Positions 9,237-19,191 of a stretch of DNA of 56,565 nucleotides are shown one piece after another. The DNA is from Hydrogenimonas sp. (GTDB lineage: Bacteria; Campylobacterota; Campylobacteria; Campylobacterales; Hydrogenimonadaceae): assembly GCF_029932565.1 (NCBI RefSeq), contig NZ_JAOZPV010000002.1, positions 1-56,565 of the forward strand, read 5' to 3'. How positions within the stretch are numbered: position 1 is the first letter of the stretch; each line of letters starts with the position of its first letter. The position numbers were made by a program, and so were the translations under genes. The notes under the pieces are model-generated. The model was not told where the DNA came from, made no database searches, and was given only the letters and a program-made list of their open reading frames with translations.

Positions 9237-9830
9237 ATGATGAAATCTCTCTGGCTCGCGATTTTTTTCGCTCTTCTCATCTGGTCGGGGTATGAACCGA
9301 AAGATCGTCTGACATGGGTGCTGGAAGTCGCACCGGCGCTCATCGGGTTTCTCGTGCTTGCAGGAACGTATCGTTCATTCAGGCTGACACCGCTGCTCTA
9401 CTGGCTCATCCTGATCCATATGGCTGTTCTGATGATCGGCGGCCACTATACCTACGCGGAAGTCCCCTTTTTCGACCATCTTTTCGGCACTACCCGCAAC
9501 AATTACGACAAACTGGGGCATTTTGTCCAGGGATTCGTGCCGGCGCTGATTGCGAGGGAAATCATCATCCGTCTGAAGATCATTCCAAAAAGAGGATGGA
9601 TGAACTTTTTTGTCGTCTGTTTCGCTCTCGCACTCAGTGCCTTTTACGAGTTGATCGAATGGTGGGTGGCGCTGGTCAGCGGCAAGGCGGCGGAAGCGTT
9701 TCTGGCGATGCAGGGGTATGAGTGGGATACCCAGTCCGATATGATGTTCGCACTGATCGGCGCGATCGTGGCACTGCTCTTTTTCAGTGGCTGGCACGAT
9801 CGGCAAATCAAAAAGATTGCCAACGTCTGA
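9237..9830 (+). CDS. DUF2238 / YjdF-family membrane protein
   Basis: YDKLGHFVQGFVPALIAREI...FYELIEWWVALVSGKAAEAFLAMQGYEWDTQSDMMFALIGA. Confidence 0.85.
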   Translation: MMKSLWLAIFFALLIWSGYEPKDRLTWVLEVAPALIGFLVLAGTYRSFRLTPLLYWLILIHMAVLMIGGHYTYAEVPFFDHLFGTTRNNYDKLGHFVQGFVPALIAREIIIRLKIIPKRGWMNFFVVCFALALSAFYELIEWWVALVSGKAAEAFLAMQGYEWDTQSDMMFALIGAIVALLFFSGWHDRQIKKIANV

Positions 9831-9854
9831 AAGGGCAAACTCTCCGTTGCCCTT
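9831..9854. terminator. Convergent hairpin AAGGGCAA-N8-TTGCCCTT
   Basis: 8-bp perfect stem between convergent genes. Confidence 0.6.
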
Positions 9855-10617
9855 AGCGTTCGATCTCCCCGTTGAACGCGATAATACCGTAGGTCAGGTT
9901 GCCGATCTGTCTGAAACCCTGTGCCTGCAACACATGCTGAACCTGGTAGCTTCGGCTGCCGGTATGGCAGTAGAGAATCATGCGCTCCTCTTTCTTGTTC
10001 TGAATCTTCTCGAACCAGTCATAGAACTGCGAGGTCGGCCAGAGTGCGTCGGTTCCTTTGATATGACCCATCTGGAACTCCATCGGTTCGCGGACGTCGA
10101 TCAGCTCGAAATCAACCATGCCCAGATCCCTGGCTTCCAGTAGCGCTTCGAGTTCGTCGCCGTCGAGCTGACTCTTTTCGACGAGTATCTGCGCCTCCTC
10201 CCGGGTCAGGCCGCGCGAATGCAGATGCACCGCCTCTTCGATCGCCTCCTCTTTGGCGTGCCGGTCGGCATACTCCGGCGTGCAGAAGATGCCGCAGTGG
10301 CAGTAGCCCTGTTCGGGGATCTCTTTTTCGAGCGCCGGTTTGCACGGGCAGATGCGGTTGTCGGCGCTCTTGCGCTCTTCCGGCGTCTCGCCGATCACCA
10401 TGAAGCAGGGACAGTAACGCTTTCCGTAGATCAGTTTGTTGCGGGCGAGTCCCATCGCGACGCCCTCGTTGATCTCCTGGTCGGGGTTCTGGACGAAACC
10501 GAACTGCTTGTTGACCTTGTCGACGAATTTCCAGGTCTTTTCGAGTTCAGCCTGAAATTCGTCGGAGTTGACATCGATTGCCTGCACGCTCTTCTCCTGA
10601 AAAAAATTTGTCGTCAT
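9853..10617 (-). CDS. Ferredoxin:thioredoxin reductase catalytic domain fused to C-terminal rhodanese domain
   Basis: CPC-X18-CPC-X13-CHC cysteine array plus FELIDVREPMEFQMGHIKG and LYCHTGSRSYQV rhodanese loop; ATG at 10617. Confidence 0.85.
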   Translation of the reverse strand: MTTNFFQEKSVQAIDVNSDEFQAELEKTWKFVDKVNKQFGFVQNPDQEINEGVAMGLARNKLIYGKRYCPCFMVIGETPEERKSADNRICPCKPALEKEIPEQGYCHCGIFCTPEYADRHAKEEAIEEAVHLHSRGLTREEAQILVEKSQLDGDELEALLEARDLGMVDFELIDVREPMEFQMGHIKGTDALWPTSQFYDWFEKIQNKKEERMILYCHTGSRSYQVQHVLQAQGFRQIGNLTYGIIAFNGEIER

Positions 10618-10677
10618 TGTAACAAAATCTTCGTCTTGGGCTATAATAATGGAAAACATGAAAAGAAGGAGGATGCC

Positions 10678-11016
10678 ATGCCACAGAAAGCGACAGACGC
10701 ACCGCAGGCGGATAAAGATGTCGAAGCCCTCAGAAAAGAGATCGAAACATTGAAAAAAGATCTGCTCAAACTGACCGAGACGCTTGGAAAGATCGGGGAG
10801 GAGAAGATCAGAAGCTCGGTCGATGAGGTGAAAGAAAAGGTTGTCTCGCAAATTCCGAAAGAACAGCTCGAGCAGCTCGAAGCGGTGAAGGCGCAGGGTG
10901 AAGAAGCGATTGAAATGATCAAACAGCAACAGAAAGAGCATCCGGTCGGAACCCTTCTCGTGGCCGCCGGAATCGGCTTTTTGCTGGGCAAGGTTCTGGG
11001 CGGTAAGAGCGGATGA
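10678..11016 (+). CDS. DUF883/ElaB-YqjD-like protein (coiled coil + C-terminal TM)
   Basis: QKEHPVGTLLVAAGIGFLLGKVLGGKSG tail; AAGGAGG upstream. Confidence 0.75.
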   Translation: MPQKATDAPQADKDVEALRKEIETLKKDLLKLTETLGKIGEEKIRSSVDEVKEKVVSQIPKEQLEQLEAVKAQGEEAIEMIKQQQKEHPVGTLLVAAGIGFLLGKVLGGKSG

Positions 11017-11339
11017 GCAAGGTAACCATATCCGACTTCGTTATCGCGCTGATGGATCTTCTGGAGGCGGAGAGCCGCGCGCTCCAGGAGTCAGCGGCGC
11101 GATTCATGGAGGAGCAACGTAACGCATTGCGGCACACTCTCTATCGTGGCGGCTGGATGGTCGGCTGGATCGTGGGCGCAGTCGCAGCACTTCTGGGAGC
11201 GCTCGGTTTTGCGATATGGGGTGTTTACCGGGTTGTTGCCATCTACCTCTCCGAAACGTCGGCCCCTTTTGTCGCCGCCACGATGCTTCTGATCTGTGCA
11301 ATCCTCTTCGCCCTTGCCGCTTTGAAGATGAGGCCATAG
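11013..11339 (+). CDS. YqjE/phage-holin-family-like membrane protein
   Basis: Two TM segments, overlaps the preceding gene; gene order like yqjD-yqjE. Confidence 0.6.
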   Translation: MSKVTISDFVIALMDLLEAESRALQESAARFMEEQRNALRHTLYRGGWMVGWIVGAVAALLGALGFAIWGVYRVVAIYLSETSAPFVAATMLLICAILFALAALKMRP

Positions 11340-11341
11340 CA

Positions 11342-11632
11342 ATGGATAGCCGTGCCGAAGCGAGAAGGCGGTTCGATGCGATCGTAAAAGGGCGGTACGC
11401 CCCCAGAACCCTCTCTCTCGAGGAGGCGAAAGCGAGAGTCCGGGAGACCGATCCCGGGATCGACATGTCGGAACTTCTGCGCGCATTGAACGAAGGAGAT
11501 CTCAAGCGGGCAGGCTCCTCGCTTTTCTGGCAGACGGTCGCACCGGAAACCATCGCCTACTTCACGCCATTGATCGTGGGTGTGATCGAATCCTTTGCAG
11601 CGGCATCGAAAAGCGGGCCGAAAAAAGCGTAA
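11342..11632 (+). CDS. Small uncharacterised protein, third gene of the YqjDE-like cassette
   Basis: MDSRAEARRRFDAIVKGRY...; immediately follows the previous gene. Confidence 0.6.
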   Translation: MDSRAEARRRFDAIVKGRYAPRTLSLEEAKARVRETDPGIDMSELLRALNEGDLKRAGSSLFWQTVAPETIAYFTPLIVGVIESFAAASKSGPKKA

Positions 11633-11739
11633 TAACTCTCTTCTTTTCTCCAGTAACCGAAATTTCAAAAGTTTTTGGATAAAATCTATCCACTATAAAA
11701 ACTGCGTAACATCAGTTTATCAAAACAAGGTTATTTTCG

Positions 11740-14304
11740 ATGGATATTCGACAGGCTTTTTTGGACTATTTCGCCTCCAAGGGGCACACGATTTACGAAA
11801 GCTCGCCGCTGGTTCCGGACGATCCGACACTCCTCTTCACCAATGCGGGGATGGTGCCGTTCAAAAACATCTTTACCGGCGAAGTGCCGGTTCCCAACCC
11901 TCCGAGAGCCGCAAGCTGCCAGACCTGTATCCGTGCGGGCGGCAAGCACAACGATCTCGAAAACGTCGGCCACACGGCGCGCCATCACACCTTTTTCGAA
12001 ATGTTGGGAAACTTCAGCTTCGGGGACTACTTCAAGGAGGATGCCATCGCCTACGCGTGGGAGTTCGTCACCGATATCCTGGGGCTTCCGGTCGACAAAC
12101 TCTGGGTTACCGTGCACGAGAGCGACGACGAAGCGGAGGCTATCTGGGCGAAACATATCGCCAGAGAGCGGATTTTGCGCATGGGAGACAAGGACAACTT
12201 CTGGCAGATGGGCGACACGGGGCCCTGCGGGCCCTGCAGCGAAATCTTCTTCGACCAGGGCGAAGAGCATTTCAGCGGCCCGGAAGACTACCTGGGGGGA
12301 GACGGTGACCGCTTCCTGGAGATATGGAACCTCGTCTTCATGCAGTACGAACGCGACAAGGAGGGAAACCTGACGCCGCTTCCGAAGCCCTCCATCGATA
12401 CCGGCATGGGGTTGGAGCGGGTAGTTGCGGTGAAAGAGGGGAAACGGAGCAACTACGACACCGAACTCTTCATGCCGATCATCCGTGCCGTCGAAGAACT
12501 GGTGGGCAGACCCTACATATACGAAAGCGGTGCAAGCTACCGTGTCATCGCCGACCACCTGCGTTCGACGACCTTTCTGCTGGCGCAGGGGGTCAACTTC
12601 TCCAACGAAGGGCGCGGATATGTGCTGCGGCGCATTCTGCGCCGCGCTGTCCGTCACGGCTATATGCTGGGCCTGCGCGAGCCCTTCATGTTCAGACTTG
12701 TCGATACACTGGTCACCATCATGGGCGGCCACTACACCTATCTGAACGAGAAGAGGGAGAGGGTCAGGCAGATGATGCAGCTCGAAGAGGAGCGGTTTTT
12801 CGCGACGATCGCGGCAGGCATCGAACTCTTCGAAAAAGAGCTCGCCAACACCGAACGGCTTTTCAGCGGGGCTGTCGCTTTCAAGCTCTACGACACCTAT
12901 GGGTTCCCTCTCGACCTGACGCAGGACATGCTCAAAGAGAAAGGCCTTGACGTCGATACTGCCGAATTCGAGCGGCTGATGCAGGAGCAGCGCGAACGCG
13001 CCAAAGCGGCGTGGAAAGGGAGCGGCGACACGAGGGTCGAGGGTGATTTCAAAGCGTTGCTGGACGAATTCGGCCATAACACTTTCGTGGGATACGATAA
13101 CCTGAAAGCCGAGAGCCGGGTGCTGGCGGTACTGAATGACGGTTTCGCCCGGGTCAAATGTCTCGAACCGGGTGAGAAGGGCTGGGTGATGCTCGATATC
13201 ACGCCGTTCTATGCCGAAAGCGGCGGCCAGACCGGCGATGCGGGTATGATTCGGAATATGGAGGATGGCGCGACGGTCGCCGACGTGGTCGATACGAAAA
13301 AATTCTTTGAGATCAATCTCTCCGAAATCGAAGCGAAAACGAAGATCTGCGAAAACGATCTCGTCGAAACGGTCGTCGACACGGCGCGCCACGAGATCGC
13401 CAAACACCACAGTGCCACCCACCTGCTCCACAGTGCATTGCGTGAAATTCTGGGCGACCATGTCACGCAGGCGGGCTCGCTTGTCGAAGCGGACCGGCTC
13501 CGTTTCGATTTCAGCCATCCCAAAGCGATGAGCGCGGAAGAGATCGCGGCGGTCGAAGCGTGGGTCAACGAGAAGATCGAGCGCGGCATCGAAGGCGAAG
13601 TGGAGGAGATGGATATCGAATCGGCCAAAGCGAAAGGGGCGATGGCGCTTTTCGGCGAAAAGTACGGCGACAGGGTGCGCGTCGTCACGTTTGGGGAGAA
13701 AAGCATCGAACTCTGCGGGGGGACGCATGTCCGAAATACGGCGGAAATCGGTATGTTTCTGATTACCAAGGAGAGCGGCGTCAGTGCCGGGGTACGCCGT
13801 ATCGAGGCAGTTTGCGGCCATGCCGCCTACGAACAGGTCAGAGAGGTGCGAGGCACACTTGCGCATATCACGACCGAGCTCAAGGCCAAAGATCCGCTGC
13901 AGGGTATTGCGAAGCTTCAGGAACAGGTGAGGCAACTCAAAAACGAGCTCAAGGAGGCGCAGAAAGCCAAAACGAGCGATGTGAAAAGCGAGAAGATCGG
14001 CGATATCACCGTCGTCGTCGACGAGGTGGAGGGCGGCGACATCAAGGCGATGATCGACGATCTGAAAAACGCCCACGAGAAAGTGGCTGTGATGCTTTTC
14101 CAGAAGAGAGGGGAGAAGGTACTGATCGCCGCCGGGCAGAAGAACACCTCCGTCAAGGCCGGTGCGTGGGTCAAAGCGATCGCTCCGATTCTTGGCGGTG
14201 GAGGTGGTGGCCGCGACGACTTCGCCCAGGCGGGGGGAAAAGAGCCCTCCAAAATCGCCGAAGCGAAAATCAGGGCGATGGAATATCTGAAAGAGACATT
14301 GTAG
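11740..14304 (+). CDS. alaS: Alanyl-tRNA synthetase
   Basis: [102 protein letters not shown]. Confidence 0.99.
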   Translation: MDIRQAFLDYFASKGHTIYESSPLVPDDPTLLFTNAGMVPFKNIFTGEVPVPNPPRAASCQTCIRAGGKHNDLENVGHTARHHTFFEMLGNFSFGDYFKEDAIAYAWEFVTDILGLPVDKLWVTVHESDDEAEAIWAKHIARERILRMGDKDNFWQMGDTGPCGPCSEIFFDQGEEHFSGPEDYLGGDGDRFLEIWNLVFMQYERDKEGNLTPLPKPSIDTGMGLERVVAVKEGKRSNYDTELFMPIIRAVEELVGRPYIYESGASYRVIADHLRSTTFLLAQGVNFSNEGRGYVLRRILRRAVRHGYMLGLREPFMFRLVDTLVTIMGGHYTYLNEKRERVRQMMQLEEERFFATIAAGIELFEKELANTERLFSGAVAFKLYDTYGFPLDLTQDMLKEKGLDVDTAEFERLMQEQRERAKAAWKGSGDTRVEGDFKALLDEFGHNTFVGYDNLKAESRVLAVLNDGFARVKCLEPGEKGWVMLDITPFYAESGGQTGDAGMIRNMEDGATVADVVDTKKFFEINLSEIEAKTKICENDLVETVVDTARHEIAKHHSATHLLHSALREILGDHVTQAGSLVEADRLRFDFSHPKAMSAEEIAAVEAWVNEKIERGIEGEVEEMDIESAKAKGAMALFGEKYGDRVRVVTFGEKSIELCGGTHVRNTAEIGMFLITKESGVSAGVRRIEAVCGHAAYEQVREVRGTLAHITTELKAKDPLQGIAKLQEQVRQLKNELKEAQKAKTSDVKSEKIGDITVVVDEVEGGDIKAMIDDLKNAHEKVAVMLFQKRGEKVLIAAGQKNTSVKAGAWVKAIAPILGGGGGGRDDFAQAGGKEPSKIAEAKIRAMEYLKETL

Positions 14305-14323
14305 CGGGATGAACAGAATGTGT

Positions 14324-14344
14324 CCGTTTACCGTGCACCGTTCA
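14324..14344 (+). repeat. Heptamer repeat CCGTTTA CCGTGCA CCGTTCA
   Basis: Three 7-bp units in register between alaS and the next gene. Confidence 0.7.
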
Positions 14345-14366
14345 CGACAGGAAAAAGGAGGAGACG

Positions 14367-14858
14367 ATGAAAGAGATTGCCGTTGAGATCTTCAACAACT
14401 ACGCCTTTTTCCTTGTTTTTCTCCATGTACTGGGCGCGATCGTCTGGGTCGGGGGCATGATCGGCATGCGGCTGGCAGTCCATCCCGGACTGCAGCATAT
14501 CGAAGATGACAAGATCCGGCTGGCCCGTACGCTGGAGATTGTCCGCAACCTCTTCGCACTGGTGTTTCCCTTCGTCGTTCTGATTCTTCTGACGGGAGGC
14601 GTGATGGGTGTGGCGATCTGGGCACCGGGTACGGGACTGGCGACTGTCCTCTATCTGAAAGCGGGTGTCTGGCTGGTTATGACGGCCAACTACGCCCTCA
14701 TGGTCTATCGGCGCAACGTGGCCGAGCGCCGTTTCGTCTCCGGTGATCTCGCAGGGGCTAGGGCGATGATGGCGCCGATTCCCAATCTGATGCTTCCGGT
14801 CAATATCGCGCTGGGGGTACTGGCGTTGGTGCTGGGCATCTATCTGAGGGGCTTTTAG
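14367..14858 (+). CDS. CopD-like four-TM membrane protein
   Basis: FLHVLGAIVWVGGMIGMRLAVHPGL; strong SD (AAGGAGGAG). Confidence 0.65.
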   Translation: MKEIAVEIFNNYAFFLVFLHVLGAIVWVGGMIGMRLAVHPGLQHIEDDKIRLARTLEIVRNLFALVFPFVVLILLTGGVMGVAIWAPGTGLATVLYLKAGVWLVMTANYALMVYRRNVAERRFVSGDLAGARAMMAPIPNLMLPVNIALGVLALVLGIYLRGF

Positions 14859-14859
14859 G

Positions 14860-15408
14860 ATGTTACTTCTGGGTTCCGGTTCCGAAACGCGGGCGAAGAT
14901 TTTGCGAAGCCATGGGATCGCATTCCGACAGGCCGGATGCGATTTCGACGAAGAGGCGCTGGATCATGCGGTACCGAAAAACTTCGTCTATCATGCCGCA
15001 ATGGGAAAGATGCAGGCCTGCGAAACAGAATATGGGCTCGATACGCCGATTCTCTGTGCCGATACGGTGGTGACGGCGCACGGAGAGATACTTCGCAAAG
15101 CGAGAGACGAAGAGGATGCACGCCGGATTCTCCGGATGCAGAGCGGCAGTGACGTGGCCATCATCACCTGCATGGTCTACAAGTCGAAAGAAAAAATGTT
15201 TATCGATCTCTCCGATACGGTCTATACCTTCGCACCGTTCGACGAAACGGATATGGTGCGATATATCGCAAGCGGGGAGTGGCGCGGAAAGGCGGGCGCC
15301 TGCATGGTGGAAGGTTTCTGCAAACCCTATATCCGAAGCGTGCGGGGTTACGAGAGCTGTGCCATGGGATTGACGGTGGAAAAACTGCTGCCGTGGCTGG
15401 AGGAGTAG
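14860..15408 (+). CDS. maf: Maf family nucleotide pyrophosphatase
   Basis: LLLGSGSETRAKILRSHGIAF, ILCADTVVTAHGEILRKARDEEDARRIL. Confidence 0.92.
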   Translation: MLLLGSGSETRAKILRSHGIAFRQAGCDFDEEALDHAVPKNFVYHAAMGKMQACETEYGLDTPILCADTVVTAHGEILRKARDEEDARRILRMQSGSDVAIITCMVYKSKEKMFIDLSDTVYTFAPFDETDMVRYIASGEWRGKAGACMVEGFCKPYIRSVRGYESCAMGLTVEKLLPWLEE

Positions 15409-15446
15409 TCGATGGTCGATAATTTTCAGCCCGAAAGGGTGGTCGC

Positions 15447-16544
15447 ATGTATGAAAAAGAACTGAAAGCGCTGGAGCGTTCGGGACGCTTTCGCCGTCCG
15501 ATCATGGCGGATCCGGATGCCGTCGATATGGCCAGCAACGACTATCTCGGTCTCGCCCACAAAAAAAAGCTCTTCAGACGTGCCTGCAAGCGGGTTTCGG
15601 AATATCCGTGGCACGCTCCGAAGTCCTCGCTGTTTGTCGGCGGCTATCATCCCATCCACCGCAATTTCGAATACCGGCTCTGCGAAGCGAACGGATTCGA
15701 GGCCGGGGTGGTGGCCGGCAGCGGGTTTCTCGCCAATCTCGGATTGATCGAGGCATTGGTGCGGCGCGGCGATGTGCTCTTTGTCGATGAACGGTATCAT
15801 GCGAGCGGTATGATGGCGACGAAGCTGGTTCAGGGCGAGATCGTCACGTTCCGGCACAACGATCCGGCCGATCTGATTGAAAGGCTTTCCGATACCCCGG
15901 TGGAAGGGAGACGCATCATCGCGGTCGAGGGAGTCTATTCGATGGAGGGTGACCTGGTCAAACGGGAATTTTTCGATATTGCCGAATGGTTCGATGCGCT
16001 GATGATCGTCGACGAAGCGCACAGCAGCGGGACGGTGGGCCCCAATCTGCTGGGGGTTTTCGACCATTACGGCATTGTCCCGAATGGGCGGCATATCAAA
16101 ATGGGCACACTCGGAAAAGCCTACGGCAGTTACGGTGCCTACATCCTCGCCTCCGACGAGATCGTATCGTTTCTTCACAACCGGGCCAAACCACTGATCT
16201 ACGCCACCGCTCCATCGCTTTTCGATATCGCACTTGCGCATGAAGGGTTCAATTTCATAGCCGAAAAGCGTAACAAACTGTTCGACAGAATCGCACGGCT
16301 CCGAAACGTGGCGGAGGAGTTTGCGAAATGGCGTCCCGAAGGGATGATCGTACCGGTACCGATGCCCGATATCGAAACGACACTGCGTCTGCGCGATCAA
16401 CTCGGAGAATTGGGTTACGAGATCGGAGCGATCCGTCCACCGACTGTTGCGAAGCCGATGTTGCGGATCATATTGCGTGCTTCGGTCAAACCGAAGCGGT
16501 ACCGTCAACTCTTCGAAACACTCGACGGACTGCTGCATGCGTGA
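15447..16544 (+). CDS. BioF/KBL-family PLP-dependent alpha-oxoamine synthase
   Basis: MASNDYLGLAHKK, VDEAHSSGTVGP, MGTLGKAYGSYGAYI (PLP Lys), ILRASVKPKRYRQLFETLDGLL. Confidence 0.88.
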   Translation: MYEKELKALERSGRFRRPIMADPDAVDMASNDYLGLAHKKKLFRRACKRVSEYPWHAPKSSLFVGGYHPIHRNFEYRLCEANGFEAGVVAGSGFLANLGLIEALVRRGDVLFVDERYHASGMMATKLVQGEIVTFRHNDPADLIERLSDTPVEGRRIIAVEGVYSMEGDLVKREFFDIAEWFDALMIVDEAHSSGTVGPNLLGVFDHYGIVPNGRHIKMGTLGKAYGSYGAYILASDEIVSFLHNRAKPLIYATAPSLFDIALAHEGFNFIAEKRNKLFDRIARLRNVAEEFAKWRPEGMIVPVPMPDIETTLRLRDQLGELGYEIGAIRPPTVAKPMLRIILRASVKPKRYRQLFETLDGLLHA

Positions 16545-17235
16545 GTTCCGGTGCAGCTCTTTGAAAATACGCAAAGAGGAGAGAGTTTTTGTCGATATCG
16601 CCTTTACGATCCGGCGCTCTCTCGCGCTCGTCGGCGAGAGTGGCAGCGGCAAAAGTCTGACGCTCAAGGCGCTACTGGGCATGCTGCCGAAGGGTTTCGA
16701 GGCGCATCTGGCATGTGAAAGCGATTTCGCACTCGAACGCGGCAGAACGGTCGCATATGTGCCGCAGAATCCTTTTACCGCGCTGTCGCCGTTGACGACA
16801 ATAAAGGATCAGTGGATCGTGGCGGAAGAGAAAGCACCGGAGATGATGGAACAGGTTGGGCTCGAAAAGGCGCTGATCGACCGTTTCCCGCCGGAGCTTT
16901 CCGGTGGACAGCTGCAACGTGTCGTCATCGCGATGGCGCTTTCGTCCGAACCGAAACTGTTGCTGCTCGATGAGCCGACGACGGCGCTCGATGCCGAGCT
17001 TCGCAGCGTGATCGTAGAGCTTCTGCTGGATCTTCAGCGTGAACTCGGCTTTAAAATGCTCTTCGTGACCCATGACATTTCGACAGCGGCGAAACTCTGC
17101 AGTGACATTACGGTTATCCGTGAGGGTCGCGTGATGGAAAGCGGCAAAACGGAAAAGGTTCTCGGCAACCCTGTTTCGCCCTATACAAGCGCGCTGATCG
17201 AAGCCAATTTTGCAAATCGGGAGTTTAGAAGTTGA
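16537..17235 (+). CDS. Short ABC transporter ATP-binding protein (peptide/nickel type)
   Basis: LVGESGSGKSLTLKALLG (Walker A), LSGGQLQRVVIAMAL (signature), LLLLDEPTTALD (Walker B); starts inside the bioF-like gene. Confidence 0.88.
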   Translation: MREFRCSSLKIRKEERVFVDIAFTIRRSLALVGESGSGKSLTLKALLGMLPKGFEAHLACESDFALERGRTVAYVPQNPFTALSPLTTIKDQWIVAEEKAPEMMEQVGLEKALIDRFPPELSGGQLQRVVIAMALSSEPKLLLLDEPTTALDAELRSVIVELLLDLQRELGFKMLFVTHDISTAAKLCSDITVIREGRVMESGKTEKVLGNPVSPYTSALIEANFANREFRS

Positions 17236-19178
17236 TTAGATTTTTTACGAAGTGGTCGATTCGTTTCGGGATAATCGGAGGGACTCTGCTGTTTGGGTAC
17301 CTCGTCTATCTCTATTTCGAAATCGGGCATCAGGTCGAACCGCTTGTGCGGTACAATCCTCCGAAAACGACACAGATATTCGATCGTAACGGCAAACTGC
17401 TCGCCAATGTTTTCGACAGAGAACACCGTATCTATGTCCCCTATAACGAAATTCCCGGACGGGTTGTCGAAGCGCTTGTCGCGATCGAAGACACTCTCTT
17501 TTTCGAGCATCATGGAGTCAATCCGGAAGCGATATTCCGTGCGATCATCAAAGATATCAAAGCGAGAAAGATGGTGGAGGGAGCGTCGACATTGACGCAG
17601 CAGCTGGTCAAATCGACACTGCTGACACGCGAAAAGAAACTCGAACGAAAGATCAAGGAGGCACTCCTTTCGATACGCCTCGAGCAGGAGTTGACAAAGG
17701 AAGAGATTCTGGAACGCTATCTGAACGCCATATTTTTCGGGCATGGATATTATGGTATCCGGACGGCCGCATTTGGTTATTTCCACAAGGATCTCGACAA
17801 ATTGGGTCTAAAGGAGATCGCGATTCTGGTCGGTCTCCCGAAGGCACCCAGCGCGTACGATCCGACGCGCCATTATGCCAATGCGATGGCCCGGGCCAAC
17901 CGGGTCCTGGAACGCATGAAGAGACTCGGTTGGATTGATGAGGCCACCTACATGCGGGAGATCAAGGCAGCTCCGAAAGTCTATGACGACACCCTGACCC
18001 AGAACAAGGCACCCTATATCGTCGATGCCGTCGTCAATCAGCTCCAGGCGAAATATCCCGATATCCGGTCCGGGGGGTACAGAATCGATACGGCGGTGGA
18101 TCTCGAGTACCAGGCGATGGCGCGCAAAGCGCTCAAATTCGGCTACGATGCCTACTGGAAGAGACACGCATCGGATGATAACATCTCCGAAACCTTCAAT
18201 GGCGCCATGGTGGTCCTTGATGGACGGAGCGGTGATATTCTCGCCATGCTGGGCGGTGTGGACTATACACAGAGCCCGTTTAACCGTGCCGTTTCATCGC
18301 GTCGTCAGCCGGGTTCCGCTTTCAAGCCTTTCATCTATGAAACGGCACTCAATCTGGGATACAACCCGGAAAGCAGGGTTCCGGATATCGCGAGGACCTA
18401 CCGTTTCGATGAAGGAGACACCGAAAAACTGTGGCAACCGAAAAATTATGAAAAAGATTACAAAGGGATGATTACTCTGCGGGAAGCGCTGATCCATTCA
18501 CGCAACCTGGCGACGATCAATCTGGCCAGTGAAATCGGCATCTCGACACTGCACAAAAAACTGGAGATTTTCGGAATCCGGGATCTTCCCTACAACCTTT
18601 CCATTGCACTCGGCAATATCGCACTCTCGCCATTGCAGATGGCGAGACTCTATACAGTGTTCGCCGATATGGGAACGTTGCATGAACCCCGGCTGGTTGT
18701 AGCGGTATACGACGACAGCGGTAAAATGGTGGAGCACATCGAGAGCAGAAGCAAAGAGGTTTATGCCAAACCCCAGGCCTATCTGCTTGTCGATATGCTT
18801 CGGGATGTCGTCAAACGCGGTACAGGACGCAATGCCAGGGTTCCCGGATTGGATGTGGCGGGTAAGACGGGAACCACCAACAACAGCGTGGATACCTGGT
18901 TCTGCTCTTTTACACCGGATATTGAAACGATTGTCTGGTTCGGTAACGACGACAATACACCGCTTCCGAAGCGTGAAACGGGCGGCCGTACCGCCGCACC
19001 GGTAACACGGGTCTTCTACCAGGCACTGGTCAGGAAGCATCCGGAGTACAAGCGCAAATTCGAAGAGCCCGAAGGAGTCTACCATGCCGAACGCAACGGG
19101 CGTGACGCCCTCTATACCGACCTGTCACCGCTGCCTGCAGAAGAGGCCGCTCCGGTCGACGAAGAGATCATTTTCTAA
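17232..19178 (+). CDS. Bifunctional class A penicillin-binding protein (PBP1A)
   Basis: EDTLFFEHHGVNPEAIFRA, EGASTLTQQLVKSTLL, RQPGSAFKPFIYE, GKTGTTNNSVDTWF. Confidence 0.97.
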   Translation: MIRFFTKWSIRFGIIGGTLLFGYLVYLYFEIGHQVEPLVRYNPPKTTQIFDRNGKLLANVFDREHRIYVPYNEIPGRVVEALVAIEDTLFFEHHGVNPEAIFRAIIKDIKARKMVEGASTLTQQLVKSTLLTREKKLERKIKEALLSIRLEQELTKEEILERYLNAIFFGHGYYGIRTAAFGYFHKDLDKLGLKEIAILVGLPKAPSAYDPTRHYANAMARANRVLERMKRLGWIDEATYMREIKAAPKVYDDTLTQNKAPYIVDAVVNQLQAKYPDIRSGGYRIDTAVDLEYQAMARKALKFGYDAYWKRHASDDNISETFNGAMVVLDGRSGDILAMLGGVDYTQSPFNRAVSSRRQPGSAFKPFIYETALNLGYNPESRVPDIARTYRFDEGDTEKLWQPKNYEKDYKGMITLREALIHSRNLATINLASEIGISTLHKKLEIFGIRDLPYNLSIALGNIALSPLQMARLYTVFADMGTLHEPRLVVAVYDDSGKMVEHIESRSKEVYAKPQAYLLVDMLRDVVKRGTGRNARVPGLDVAGKTGTTNNSVDTWFCSFTPDIETIVWFGNDDNTPLPKRETGGRTAAPVTRVFYQALVRKHPEYKRKFEEPEGVYHAERNGRDALYTDLSPLPAEEAAPVDEEIIF

Positions 19179-19191
19179 ACGAGGATAACCC

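Noticed and set aside
10678-11632. Prophage remnant because of the holin-like gene
   Set aside because: No other phage gene nearby; the YqjD/YqjE-like chromosomal cassette explains it better.
11731-14076. 781-aa minus-strand ORF
   Set aside because: Entirely antisense to a full-length, clearly conserved alaS; composition-driven shadow ORF with no recognisable domain.
15426-16682. 418-aa minus-strand ORF
   Set aside because: Antisense to the BioF-like gene with conserved PLP motifs.
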